Origin: Armigeres subalbatus | Lineage: Eukaryota > Arthropoda > Insecta > Diptera > Culicidae | NCBI RefSeq assembly: GCF_024139115.2 | Contig: NC_085141.1 | Coordinates: 407,799,612 to 407,863,611, forward strand | DNA: 64,000 nucleotides | Reading direction: 5' to 3' | Part shown: positions 54,347 through 64,000 of the stretch, piece after piece | How positions within the stretch are numbered: the first letter of the stretch is position 1 | Layout: every line of letters begins with the position of its first letter | Notes under the pieces: model-generated | The model's input: only the letters and a program-made list of their open reading frames with translations | The model's database searches: none | Told to the model about the DNA's origin: nothing | Program-made: the position numbers and the translations under genes

Positions 54347-55036
54347 GGGCAAATGTTCGATTTTGGACCCCTAGAGGAAGTCCCAATAAACAATTTAAAT
54401 CGAATAAGCGAGTTTTTTGGCTGAAGAAGTCTATTTTTGGTAGAATTAGCGCTCTATCAGCTTCCAATGTTGATTGGGGTGCCTTCCAAAATCTGCTAAT
54501 GTCTATAAAATGACATCGCATCAAATTTCCATGGATGAAAGGTTTATCTGTGAAATAGAAATTTGAAATGGACATCAATTGGTAAAAAATCGCTGAGAAT
54601 TTCAACTCCTGAAATAAAAATATTTTTCGTTTTTGACAATGCAACAAATTTTGGACCCTAAATTGTACACATTTTGGACACCTGCAATTTAGTCCGATAA
54701 AAGTCGATATTTTAATTTAAGCTGGTTAATTGAGCTGAAGCATGCACCAATGATAACATTCCAGCATTTTAAATTAACTATTTCGACCTGAACTTATGTG
54801 TACGTTCGGAGATTTTCAGCTATGGATGCTTCGAAGCGTAACGCATTGTAAAGCTTGTATTCATGAACAAACTAAATTAATTAAAATTTCTTCGAAATTT
54901 TAAACAAATGCGAAACAATCTTATTCTTTTAAATCCAGTGAGGGAACTAGCAGAAACATTGAATTTAGTTCTTAAATTAAGAAAATATTGCAAGGAATGT
55001 CCAAAATGTGTATGGGTCCAAGTCATGTTGTTACCC
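54347..55036. mobile_element. TA-flanked element with TTTTGGACCC words
   Basis: 690 bp; left GGGCAAATGTTCGATTTTGG, right end inverse GGGTAACAACATGACTTGG; TA at 54345-54346 and 55037-55038. TTTTGGACCC occurs at 54361 and near 54649, ATTTTGGACA near 54670, and inverses TGTCCAAAAT and GGGTCCAAG near 54998-55022. A 133-codon minus frame across it is not transposase-like. Confidence 0.7.
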
Positions 55037-55038
55037 TA

Positions 55039-55329
55039 GACTACTACAAAACTAAAAATGTTTGTTTAAGAATCGAGCAAATTTTATTCAATGCCTTCCT
55101 AATAAAGAAAGAAAATCATTTTGCAGAACTTATTCCGAAATTCTCTGCAAATGCTTGAAGAGCTATTTATACAACTAACGACAGTAACGACAACTAACGA
55201 TTTATACAACTAAACTTCTAACAAAATCAAACGAATGTTCTTGTTTATACTCAGATTAATATTTTTTCATACAATTTCAATGCAATACAAAAGTACTCCC
55301 AGGCGTTAGGAAAAAAATCACGTTTATTG
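55039..55329. other. Unassigned AT-rich DNA
   Basis: Only a local direct repeat of TTTATACAACTAA with AACGAC words (55165-55215). Confidence 0.4.
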
Positions 55330-55745
55330 TACAAGCCCCAACGACGAAAATTACGGTGGCGCTAATCGATTTCCAGTTGGCATTCCGGTAGCATCTTTTC
55401 AACCTATTCATTCATCACCGTGGTCCTGCTCAGAATGAAGATGACCAACTTAGATTGGCGACGACGACGACGGACGGCAAACGGCCGATCACGGTTATTT
55501 ACGTGTCCATTTAGTCGGTCGTCACGACCGATTCTAGCCGATTGCAACCCGCGAGGAATTGTAATCGAACCGTACCGATTCCCATTGATTTTGGACGCGC
55601 GTGGTTCTCCGCCGTAGCAGTAGCAGCAGCTACTTCGATTCGGTCTAGCGATTGGGACCATCTATTCAGAAGCAAAATGACGCAACCCGAGTCAATGTCA
55701 ATCATTCTGGAGGTATGTTACTCGCGGAGACGATGATGACGACCG
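55330..55745 (+). other. GC-rich block with possible first exon
   Basis: Non-repetitive GC-rich segment between AT-rich flanks. Near its right side AAAATGACGCAACCC gives an ATG in good insect context at 55677. Its frame (MTQPESMSIILE) runs 36 bases to GAG|GTATGTT, a fair 5' splice site at 55713. Could be a 5' UTR plus first coding exon of a host gene on the plus strand. No downstream exon is found in the window, and short minus frames also exist. Confidence 0.25.
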
Positions 55746-56489
55746 ACGTCTCGATTGCACGTTTCCTTGTTTAGTGGGATGATGGTCGGTAAGTGGGCAT
55801 TACTCTTTTTGGTATGAGATGATGTCCGCGGCTATGATTTTTTTGTTTTGGTACTCTGGATCGAGCTAATTTACATCTCTCGTGTTGAAATCTGCTCATG
55901 CAGAATAGTTGGTGAGGATTTCCTTGTGTTTACCTCGAAATGAGTACAGACAAACATATTGTATTGAGGACGTGCTTGGAATTCCAGATCATCCCACTAG
56001 AACCCTTATTTCTGCTTTTGTCACTTTGAGATCCTAGATTCTGTAGTCCCATAGGTTCGATAGTACACCGATTCTACAGAATATTTTTTTGTGGTTCGGA
56101 TCCATATGAATTCAGAGTTCTGTCAGCACATATCCAACACTCAAATAGTTTATTGCTCATATCCATTTGATTTTGATTCCCATCAGACCAACCCAGTTCG
56201 GAGAAAATGCTCCCATTACTATTCCACTCAGCTCGGATTAAAATTTATAGCTATATTCGGTCGTCGAACAAATGCCTGTTTATTTCCCTGCGCGTCATTA
56301 ATTCGCATAAATATAAATTGTTAGCCGATCGATCCCCGTGATTCTCGGGTGCCCACCGTCCGTCACGAGTCTGTCGTCTGTCTGTCGCTCGAGTGTAACA
56401 GTCCCACAAATCGACAACGATTGTCCTCGCTGAAGTAGCAGAAATATGTTAATTAACCACCTTTTTACTGCCAACTGCCATTTAGCTTA
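55746..56489. other. Unassigned DNA
   Basis: Not repeat-like; mixed composition. It may be intron or regulatory DNA if 55330-55745 is an exon. Confidence 0.35.
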
Positions 56490-56491
56490 TA

Positions 56492-57311
56492 GGGTAAGAC
56501 GGTATAATGCGCCCCACCTGGCCAAAACGCCCCACTTGGATTTCTAGAAAACTATAACTAACTAAGGGTCAAAATTAGTTGGTACCTATAAATATTTGTA
56601 AAACCATCATCCTATGTGAATATGGGAGTATTTTTGTATTACGTAATAAAAATAATAGAAAAATACAAAAAGTTACAGTTTTGATGTAACTTTCAATGTT
56701 TGTTTGCTCAACATTCTTGAGAAACTCTAGCATACTGTCCGCAAAACTTGCACTGGAGCACTCAGTTGGGCAACCAATTAACTTCTATCAGTGGTTAATG
56801 TAATATAAAATTGCTTCCATCTTCAAAAATGTAACATTTTTCGAAAATATGTTTCACTGGTCAATACGCCCCAGTGTAGGCAGGACAATATGCCCTTACC
56901 AACTGGACACAACGGCGGCGAGCTTGCAGCAGTTGCTTCCAAATTATATGGAAACTATTGAAATGTATTTCAAACCTGATTAAATGGACTTATGTTGCTT
57001 TTTTAATGTCACGCGCATAAGGATTTGTAACCTTTTTATTATGGGATTGATAAAATACTAATGAAGGGCTTTGAAACGTGTTTGGCTAAGGTGGGGCGTA
57101 TTGCCCAGGCACTTTTAAAATTCCATTTTTCACAACTTTTCAAAAAAGCTTTATTACGTGTAATCTGTAATATTTTTATATGACTACTCACGGGCAATAC
57201 ATTTGCGACTTCCTGGACTACCAAATAACACAAAGTTTGCATAAATTGCATTGAAAAGGAAAAACATATCAAGGAGTTGCCTTAGGGGGGGCATATTATA
57301 CCGTCTTACCC
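56492..57311. mobile_element. TA-flanked element with GCCCCA words
   Basis: 820 bp; ends GGGTAAGACGGTATAAT and its inverse ATTATACCGTCTTACCC are perfect over 17 bases, flanked by TA (56490-56491 and 57312-57313). CGCCCCA words occur at about 56509, 56527 and 56866, and TGGGGCG/GGGGGGCAT inverses at 57091 and 57285. Non-coding. A partial inverted copy lies at 62955-63190. Confidence 0.85.
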
Positions 57312-57570
57312 TACGTTTTTAATTCTGTCACCCAAATCAACAGACCGAGCTCGATGCATGCAGCCCAATAAAAGTGAACCGATTAACGACTCATTGGAGT
57401 AAGTGAATCACTCTCACGAATAGGCACTTGTTGCGAACATACGGTTAATTATCGTCGTAAAGAAACTTTCAGCTCGTACCACATTGCCTACCCATTTTTG
57501 GCAACAAAATTCAATCATTCAAATCTAAATAGCTAAATGAAAAATTTACAAAAAATTGAGCCAAATCCAA

Positions 57571-57661
57571 CTTACATTTGAAGTCTTATAACGCTCTTCA
57601 AGACCATAATTTACTCTACAAGAATGTTATAAAACCAATATATAAAACCAAAATGTTACTA
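57571..57661. mobile_element. AGTAACATTTT foldback MITE, third copy
   Basis: TTATAACGCTCTTCAAGACC, AATTTACTCTACAAGAATG and AAAACCAAAATGTTACT match 28996-29073. There is a short internal duplication ATATAAAACCAA. Confidence 0.7.
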
Positions 57662-58229
57662 GGCAATGTGTAATCCAAAAACGGAAAATGACTGTATACG
57701 GAATCGTACCAATTCTCGTGTTCAATGTTGGATTTTATTCACTTGTTGGAAGGTTTTCAGAGCCGTAGATTTTGAAGTCGCTAAAAAGCGGCACTGATCA
57801 AAAGAATTTGCTCTAAAATGCGCGTTTCAGGTTTCGGTTTCAAGGTCTTCCACTAAAATGATTCCAATTATGCAAGATGGTTCCGTCAGGACGTTTTCTC
57901 ATAAATTTGAAATATTATAAAGTTATTATTGAAAATGTGATATTTATTCAATATCAATCTTTAGGGTTTATCATAATGTGAAACTGATGTAAATGCTGAG
58001 TTGTTTATGCAATCCAACACACAATTCAGAGCATCAGATTAGCCCTATTAATCTTTCCATGATCGGTCGCTGTGTTCTAAATATTTTTAGCTAAATATGT
58101 CTGATCGGAAGCATGTTTTTCCCCAGCCCGGTGGCATCCCTATCTAACACAATAGGTTTGTTTTGCAGCCAACATTGCGCGACCGTATCCCACTGACAGT
58201 TCTGTATCCTAATGAGAATCAAATGTGAC
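57662..58229. other. Unassigned AT-rich DNA
   Basis: No features recognised. Confidence 0.4.
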
Positions 58230-58825
58230 ACTCAAAATAATTTCCACTTAGAAGGTACTGGAAAACATATGTAGATTTTTTCCATCTAGGTTCGATTGTA
58301 AAACTTAAATATTTCGTTAGTGATGGTACTCACAGCTCTCAATTCACTTAAAAATTGTAATTAAATTTAAGTGAATTGAAATTTCAACAAACACATAGAT
58401 TTTAAGTGAATTGGCATTATAGTTTGAGAAATATCCGTGTTAGTAATAATAATTCCCATCCACTAGAAGCAGACGGGACCAAAAACAGAGTAATGAAATA
58501 TTTATTTCATACTCAGATTTATTTTTATAAATTGCTCTTATGACATTTTTGAACAATTTTTCATTAGCGATTGATGGAAAACATACACTTCGGTTTGAGT
58601 ACCCCACTCATATATTTTTCTTACATTCGTGACAAGTAGTATTTACTAGAAAAGAACATAGATATTGTTTTCTACGTTTTCATTTAAATTTCACTACATT
58701 TCTTTTTGGTATGCATATGACATGTGAGTAAGTTTTATTAGACACAAGTAAGGTCATCATAAACGTCGATTTTTAAAGCCTACCTGATTTTTATAGTGGA
58801 AATTAAGTGACAATTATTTTGAGTG
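58230..58825. mobile_element. TIR element with TTAAGTGAATT words
   Basis: CACTCAAAATAATTTCCACTT at the left; the right end has CAATTATTTTGAGTG. TTAAGTGAATT/AATTCACTTAA words recur near 58340, 58365 and 58405. No TSD established. Non-coding; class unknown. Confidence 0.5.
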
Positions 58826-58844
58826 GATGTTTGTAAACAAAACC

Positions 58845-59790
58845 CAGATTAATCCACCTAGCGGTGATGGTGCCTTTCTCGACCTTCGTAAAATGTGTTT
58901 GCTTGAAAGTAGATGAGCTACAAGAGTTAAAAGAAAAACTTCTTGGCCGGAAAAACTTGAAAATCGGATTATTTCAAGCAAAGATATTGTAGATCCAGTT
59001 GAAAACGCGAGATCTCGGTTCGGTTTTCAACTTGATCTACAATATGCTGATAAGAATTTCGACATTTTTTTTCCTTTTCCAATCTTTTTGATGAACATAC
59101 CCCTGTTTTATTTTACCCAGTTATATATTTTAAGGATATCACATTTGGATGTTTGTTAAACTGAAGCTTTGACTACACAAAAGAAAACGAAAATGGCATT
59201 CCCATCAAGCGAGTGGAGGGCAATATTTGTTATTATATAAATCTCAGTGTGGAAGCATCCGATAGTTCGTTTTCGGAGAGAAATTAGAGCCTTTCGGTAC
59301 AACTTTGTAGCAAAAGACGGGAAAAAGTATTTTGGCCATATTTTCTAAGGTAATAGTCCAAGCTGGTCAATTTTCAATAGAAAATAATAGAATAGGATTC
59401 CGCGTCCAATGCAATTTGTTGTGAGTAAATCGATTGATGGTATGTGCATTAAAAATGAGCTAGACTTTTTTATAACATAAAGCATTTTGGCCATAATTTT
59501 TGTGCCCAAAGTCCGATCTTCCAAATTTTCAATAGAAAACAAAACGACAGGATCCCGCGTCGAATGGAATTTGTTGCAAGTAAATCGGTTGAGGATAAGT
59601 ACTAAAAAGTGAGCTAAACTTTTGCACTTTTGGTGCGCGCACACATACATACACACACAGAGACATCAGCTCAGTTCATCGAGCTGAGTCGATTGGTATA
59701 TAACACTATGGGTCTCCAGGTCTTCTGTAAAAGTTTGGTTTTGGAGCGAACATATAACCTTTTGTATACTTTGTAAACAAAAGGCAAAAA
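58845..59790 (+). mobile_element. Composite 166-bp-satellite element, copy 2a (short)
   Basis: Starts CAGATTAATCCACCTAGCGG. It has only two diverged ~166-bp units (59330-59620), a short CATACATACACACAC run, the tail GAGCTGAGTCGATTGG, and a decayed hairpin ending AAAAGGCAAAA. Compare 14127-17191. Confidence 0.65.
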
Positions 59791-60299
59791 TGGTGTTTCA
59801 GCCATAACTTCCGATCCCATATTTCGATCTGGCCAAATTTCAATAGGAAACAATGGGACAGGAATCTGCGTCGAATGCAACTTGTTGCCAGTAGTGGAAT
59901 AAGTCGTGATCGTCATAAGACAGAGAGCAAAGCGCCTTTGTCTATTTCAGGCGACCAAATGAAACAACCGTGGTTTCTTTGATCAATTTCGAATGAAAGG
60001 CAGTCATGAAAGGATGTTGTGCTCTATTTTAAAATTAAAATTTCTAAATTATGTTAATAGACAAATGCAAATAATAGTAAATAGACGATAAATTAATCAT
60101 ATGCTTTTAATTCACCGGGTTGAAAGTGGTAATAAACACAAAAATAAAGAAGATATTGCACACTTTCATGCCCTGTCACGAAACAAATATTTTTTGAGAT
60201 TTTTGTTACATGCCATTCATCCTTCGCGTTTCCATAGATATTGAAAGGGGCAGATATGTAAACATCGCGTGACATCTCTCATTGAAAATGAGAAATTCC

Positions 60300-61555
60300 A
60301 GTACTGCTTGTTGCGTGTAAATCGATCAAGGTTAGGTGGCCGAAAAATAGGTAACATTTTCTTTTCTGATTTTTCTATTATAAAATGTGGTTTGGCCATA
60401 ACTTCCGATCCCATAGTCCGACCTGGTCAATTTTCAATAGGAAATAATGGGAAAGGATTCTGCGTCGAATTCAATTTGTTGCGAGCAAATCGGTTGAGGA
60501 TAAGTGCCCGAAAAATGATTGACATTTTTACGCGATTTTTATGTATAAATTTGTATTTTGGCCATAACTTCCGATCCCATAGTCCGACCTGACCAATTTT
60601 CAATAGGAAACAATAAGAAAGGATTCTGCGTCGAATGCAATTTGTTGCGAGCAAATCGGTTGAGGATAAGTGCCCGAAAAATGAGTGACATTTTTACACG
60701 ATTTTTGCGTATGAATTTGTATTTTGGCCATAACTTCCGATCCCATAGTCGGATCTGGCCAATTTTCAATAGGAAATAATGAGACAGGATTCTGCGTCGA
60801 ATGCAATTTGTTGTGACCAAATCGGTTGAGGATAAGTGCCCGAAAAATGATTGACATTTTTACGCGATTTTTTGTATAAATTTTGTATAAACGCGTATAA
60901 ATTTGTATTTTGGCCATAATTTCCGATCCCATAGTCCGACCTGACCAATTTTCAATAGAAAACAATAAGAAAGGATTCTGCGTCGAATGCAATTTGTTGC
61001 GAGCAAATTGGTTGAGGATAAGTGCCCGAAAAATGAGTGACATTTTTACGCGATTTTTACGAATAAATTTGTATTTTGGCCATAACTTCCGATCCCATAG
61101 TCCGACCTGGTCAATTTTCAATAGGAAACAATGGGAAAGGATTCTGCGTCGAATGCAATTTGTTGCGAGCAAATCGGTTGAGGATAAGTGCCCGAAAAAT
61201 GAGTGACATTTTTTACGCGATTTTTTCGTATGAATTTGTATTTTGGCCATAACTTCCGATCCCATAGTCCGACTTGGTCAATTTTCAATAGGAAACAACG
61301 AGAAAGGATTCTGCGTCGTATGCAATTTGTTGCGAGCAAATCGGTTGAGGATAAGTGCCCGAAAAATGAGTGACATTTTTTACGCGATTTTTTCGTATGA
61401 ATTTGTATTTTGGCCATAACTTCCAATCCCATAGTCCGACCTGACCAATTTTCAATAGGAAACAATGGGAGAGGATTCTGCGTCGAATGCAACTTGTGTG
61501 ACCAAATCGGTTGAGGATAAGTGCCTAAAAAATGAGTGACATTTTTTGCGTCGTT
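60300..61555 (+). repeat. ~166-bp tandem array 2
   Basis: Landmark GATCCCATAG (AATCCCATAG in the last) at 60408, 60573, 60739, 60925, 61091, 61258 and 61425: spacings ~166 except one of 186 that carries a 20-base TATAAA-type expansion. Units differ from array 1 by shared changes (GTCCGACCTG for GTTCGATCTG), so the arrays diversified separately. Confidence 0.88.
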
Positions 61556-61559
61556 TTGT

Positions 61560-61560
<1 letters not shown>

Positions 61561-61649
<89 letters not shown>
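61561..61649. repeat. (CA)n microsatellite 2
   Basis: About 89 bases of uninterrupted CA, at the same place in the element as at 15905. Confidence 0.97.
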
Positions 61650-61652
<3 letters not shown>

Positions 61653-61781
61653 TCACCTCGATTCGTCGAACTGAGTCGATTGGTATATAACACTATGGGT
61701 CTCCGGGCCTTCTATAAAAAGTTTGTTTTTGGAGCGATCATATAGCCTTTACCGTATACTTAGTATACGAGAAAGGCAAAA

Positions 61782-62587
61782 CACATACTATCATGAATTT
61801 TACACTGAGATGTTGGCTACAGAAACATGGCGTCGTGCCAGGTGGCTGTTTTTCCCAAGCTGATGATGTCAATCCACGTCTACATAAGAAAGACAGCTAA
61901 CAATTGCAAACTTGAATCACTTTTGCTCGGTTTGCGCCATTATACTTATTGATTGCTTATTGACACAAACCTTGTACCTTTTATGACGTCCGAGATAACT
62001 TAAACAAAATAGCTACAACTTTATTTGCGTAAAGATTAACGCCAGCGTCGGAGGAGTTTTAAGCATCCGAAACCGAACGACTGTGAGTCTTGATTAATTC
62101 CAACACGAACATGTGTCACACCTACGATGGTAAGCACGAATAATAAAAAAAACGGAAAAATGACTGCATTGAAAAAATAAAGTCAAGGAAGAAAATCCAC
62201 TAAAATCGTTTGACTGTGCGGCCGCGTCAAGTCTATCGGCACCGAACTGAATATTGTTTGTTTGGTCCGTATAAATAAATAAAAACCAAACCGTGCCATG
62301 ATGAGTACTATACTGCTCATAAAAATGTGACTGTTGCTCATGCATGATGCCTTGAAAGCGTGTTAATGTCAATTTTATGTGATGTAGTCGCTTAGCTGGG
62401 AATGAAGTTGTAGTTGCTTTGCGCTTTGGAATTTGTAAGGTTTTCTTGTAAATTTTAGCAACGTTCTTTGGATTTCCTTTTATATTTATAACGTATTCTA
62501 GTCTCCCCCAAAGCATCCAAGCACCTTGGTTTTCCCTGAATTATTGGAAATATCAAATTACAAATAAAAAATGTGTCATAATCATAA
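61782..62587. other. Unassigned stretch
   Basis: 61790-62260 has a non-repetitive texture with moderate GC. A 140-codon minus frame (62094-62516) is not recognisable. No repeat ends seen. Confidence 0.35.
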
Positions 62588-62856
62588 GCCCTCCTTAACC
62601 GTGCGGTAAGACGCGCGGCTACAAAGCAAGACCATGCTGAGGGTGGCTGGGTCGATTCCCGGTGCCGGTCTAGGCAATTTTCGGATTGGAAAGGCATAAA
62701 AGTATCATCATGCTAGCTAATATACGAATGCAAAAATCGTAACTTGGCTTAGAAACATCGCAGTTAATAACTGTGGAAGCGCTTTATGGACACTAAGCTG
62801 TGAGGCGACTCTGTCCCAGTGTGGGGATATAATGCTAAAAAGAAGAAGAAGAAGGA
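62588..62856 (+). mobile_element. Feilai SINE, second copy
   Basis: Same order as 7613-7907: GCGGTAAGACGCGCGG, B-box region GGGTCGATTCC (one base lost), body with an internal ~30-base deletion after ATTTTCGGATTGGAAA, and (AGA)n tail at 62841-62854. ATAATC lies on both sides as a possible short TSD. Confidence 0.85.
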
Positions 62857-62954
62857 AATTTTGATAATCGGAGAAAACCGTATCCATCAAAACCATAGCT
62901 GGAGAGGGTAGTGAAAGACAGTAAAATATTCTCTCCTTAGTCAATGCCTATAAT

Positions 62955-63190
62955 AAGTTTTTACTTTTCAACAAACAAACTTTGTGTCCTTGTGTGCCAA
63001 AATGTCGCAAATGCATTGCCTGTGAGTACTCATAAAAAAATATTACAGAGAACACGTAATAAGTAAAGCTTTTTAAAAAGTAGTGAAAAATGGATTTCAA
63101 CAAGTTCCTGGGCAATAAGCCCCACCTTCAACAAACATGTTTTATAGCCCTTCATTTGTATGTTATCTATTATACGAAGGTGATAATAAT
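62955..63190 (-). mobile_element. Partial inverted copy of the 56492 element
   Basis: In inverse orientation it follows 57070-57250 closely: GCATTGCCTGTGAGTA, ATATTACAGAGAACACGTAA, GTGAAAAATGG and CTGGGCAATAAGCCCCACC. Ends are not preserved. It shows the 56492 family has at least two members. Confidence 0.7.
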
Positions 63191-63292
63191 AAAAAAAAAA
63201 CCTCAGGTCCGCGACGTTAGGCATAATGTACGTTAGGCATACCCTAGCAGTGGAACTAACCACTCCATTATTTTGGCTATTTAATATGTCAC

Positions 63293-64000
63293 TAGAATCA
63301 GGAAAATTCCCTAATATATGGAAAAACTCATTTCATTCAATCTGAAAAAAAATCAGACATACGTAATTATCGTGGAATAGCCATTATCTCTTGCATTCCA
63401 AAACTTTTTGAGGCCATAGTAAACGAAAAATTATTCAAACAAGTAAAAAACTGAATTACAGACGCACAGCATGGCTTCTTTAAAGGGCGTTCAAGTTCAA
63501 CTAATCTTCTTGAATGCAATGGATAAAGGAAACCATGTAGAAGCTCTTTATACTGACTTCAGTAAAGCATTTGATCGCCTAAATATACCCATGCTTCTAT
63601 TCAAATTGATAAAAAAAAAACTGGAGTTGAGCCGGGACTACTCAAATGGCTTGAATCCTACTTAACTGATCGCCAATTGATTATAAAATTTAACAACAAT
63701 AGATCAAAACCCATTCAAGCCACTTCCGGTGTCCCCCAGGGCTCTCATTTGGGGCCTCTATTATTCATAATAAGTATATATAAACGACATTTCCTTCATT
63801 CTTGACAAACTTAAAGTGTTAATCTATGCAGATGACATGAAGCTCTTTTTGGAAATAGGGAATAAAAATGACCTCAACATATTACAGAACGAAATATGCA
63901 CATTCTACGAATGGTGCAATAAAAGCCTATTGCAACTGAATGAAAAAATGTAACCTTATATCATTCAGCAGAAAAAGAACAGCATCAAATCTCTCAATTA
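63293..64000 (+). pseudogene. Non-LTR RT fragment, cut by window end
   Basis: Motifs in order but in several frames: RNYRGIAIISCIPKLFEAIV (near 63360-63420), DAQHGFFKGRSSSTNLLE, motif A as YTDFSKAFDRLN (63550-63585), LKWLESYLTDRQLIIKF, motif B SGVPQGSHLGPLLFII (near 63725-63775) and motif C LIYADDMKLFLEI (near 63820-63858), then FYEWCNKSLLQLNE. Stops include TGA in VKN-stop-ITDAQ (63453). YADD is intact. Clade not settled. It continues beyond 64000. Confidence 0.8.

Larger units (their letters stand above)
59791..61781 (+). mobile_element. Composite 166-bp-satellite element, copy 2b
   Basis: Lacks the 5' start. It begins within a tandem unit, is broken at about 59895-60300 by unrelated AT-rich DNA, then has the main array (60300-61555), (CA)n, the tail GAACTGAGTCGATTGG and a complete terminal hairpin with loop CTTAG (61745-61776). 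The empty hairpin here shows the pre-insertion state of the 16209 site. Confidence 0.65.

Overview
The window looks like nuclear DNA from an Aedes-type mosquito. It contains two good copies and one fragment of a Feilai-like tRNA-derived SINE. There is also a decayed ITmD37E-type mariner, LOA-, R1- and RTE/CR1-like non-LTR retrotransposons, and many small foldback elements in an AT-rich background. No bacterial gene order, operon, CRISPR array or phage gene is visible, and no complete host gene can be read. It is best seen as intergenic or long-intron DNA filled by nested transposable elements (TEs). Clade and species names come from recalled family features, not from a database search.

Layout. 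0-5 kb: polypurine tract, two degenerate terminal-inverted-repeat (TIR) elements with a 336-bp hAT MITE between them (8-bp target-site duplication, TSD), and an unassigned GC-rich block. 5-14 kb: dead mariner, GA/CT minisatellites, Feilai inside a tiny foldback element, a TAATCAT-rich hAT-like element, two weak exon-like ORFs and a TA-flanked MITE. 14-18 kb: a composite repeat carrying ~166-bp tandem units, (CA)n and a terminal hairpin into which a 958-bp TA-flanked element inserted. 18-33 kb: a second clear hAT MITE, foldback elements, palindromes, tRNA-like SINE pieces and GAATTTCC-type degenerate repeats. 33-35.6 kb: an RTE/CR1-like LINE broken by two MITEs. 36.5-39.9 kb: an island almost free of recognisable repeats. 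41.3-51.5 kb: a LOA-type LINE split by an R1-clade LINE on the opposite strand; the 14-bp TSD is intact. 52-54 kb: another dead LINE. 54-64 kb: two more TA-flanked elements, a GC-rich block with a possible first exon, more of the 166-bp composite repeat, a second Feilai, and a LINE reverse transcriptase cut by the window end.

How the parts relate. The only long intact frame is the 530-codon Gag-like ORF1 of the R1-clade LINE; its ORF2 is frameshifted, so nothing here appears able to move itself. The most striking pattern is a set of TA-flanked elements with unrelated sequences but the same design: GGG-type ends plus several copies of one subterminal word, arranged towards each end. Nested insertions with readable TSDs allow a relative time order in several places.
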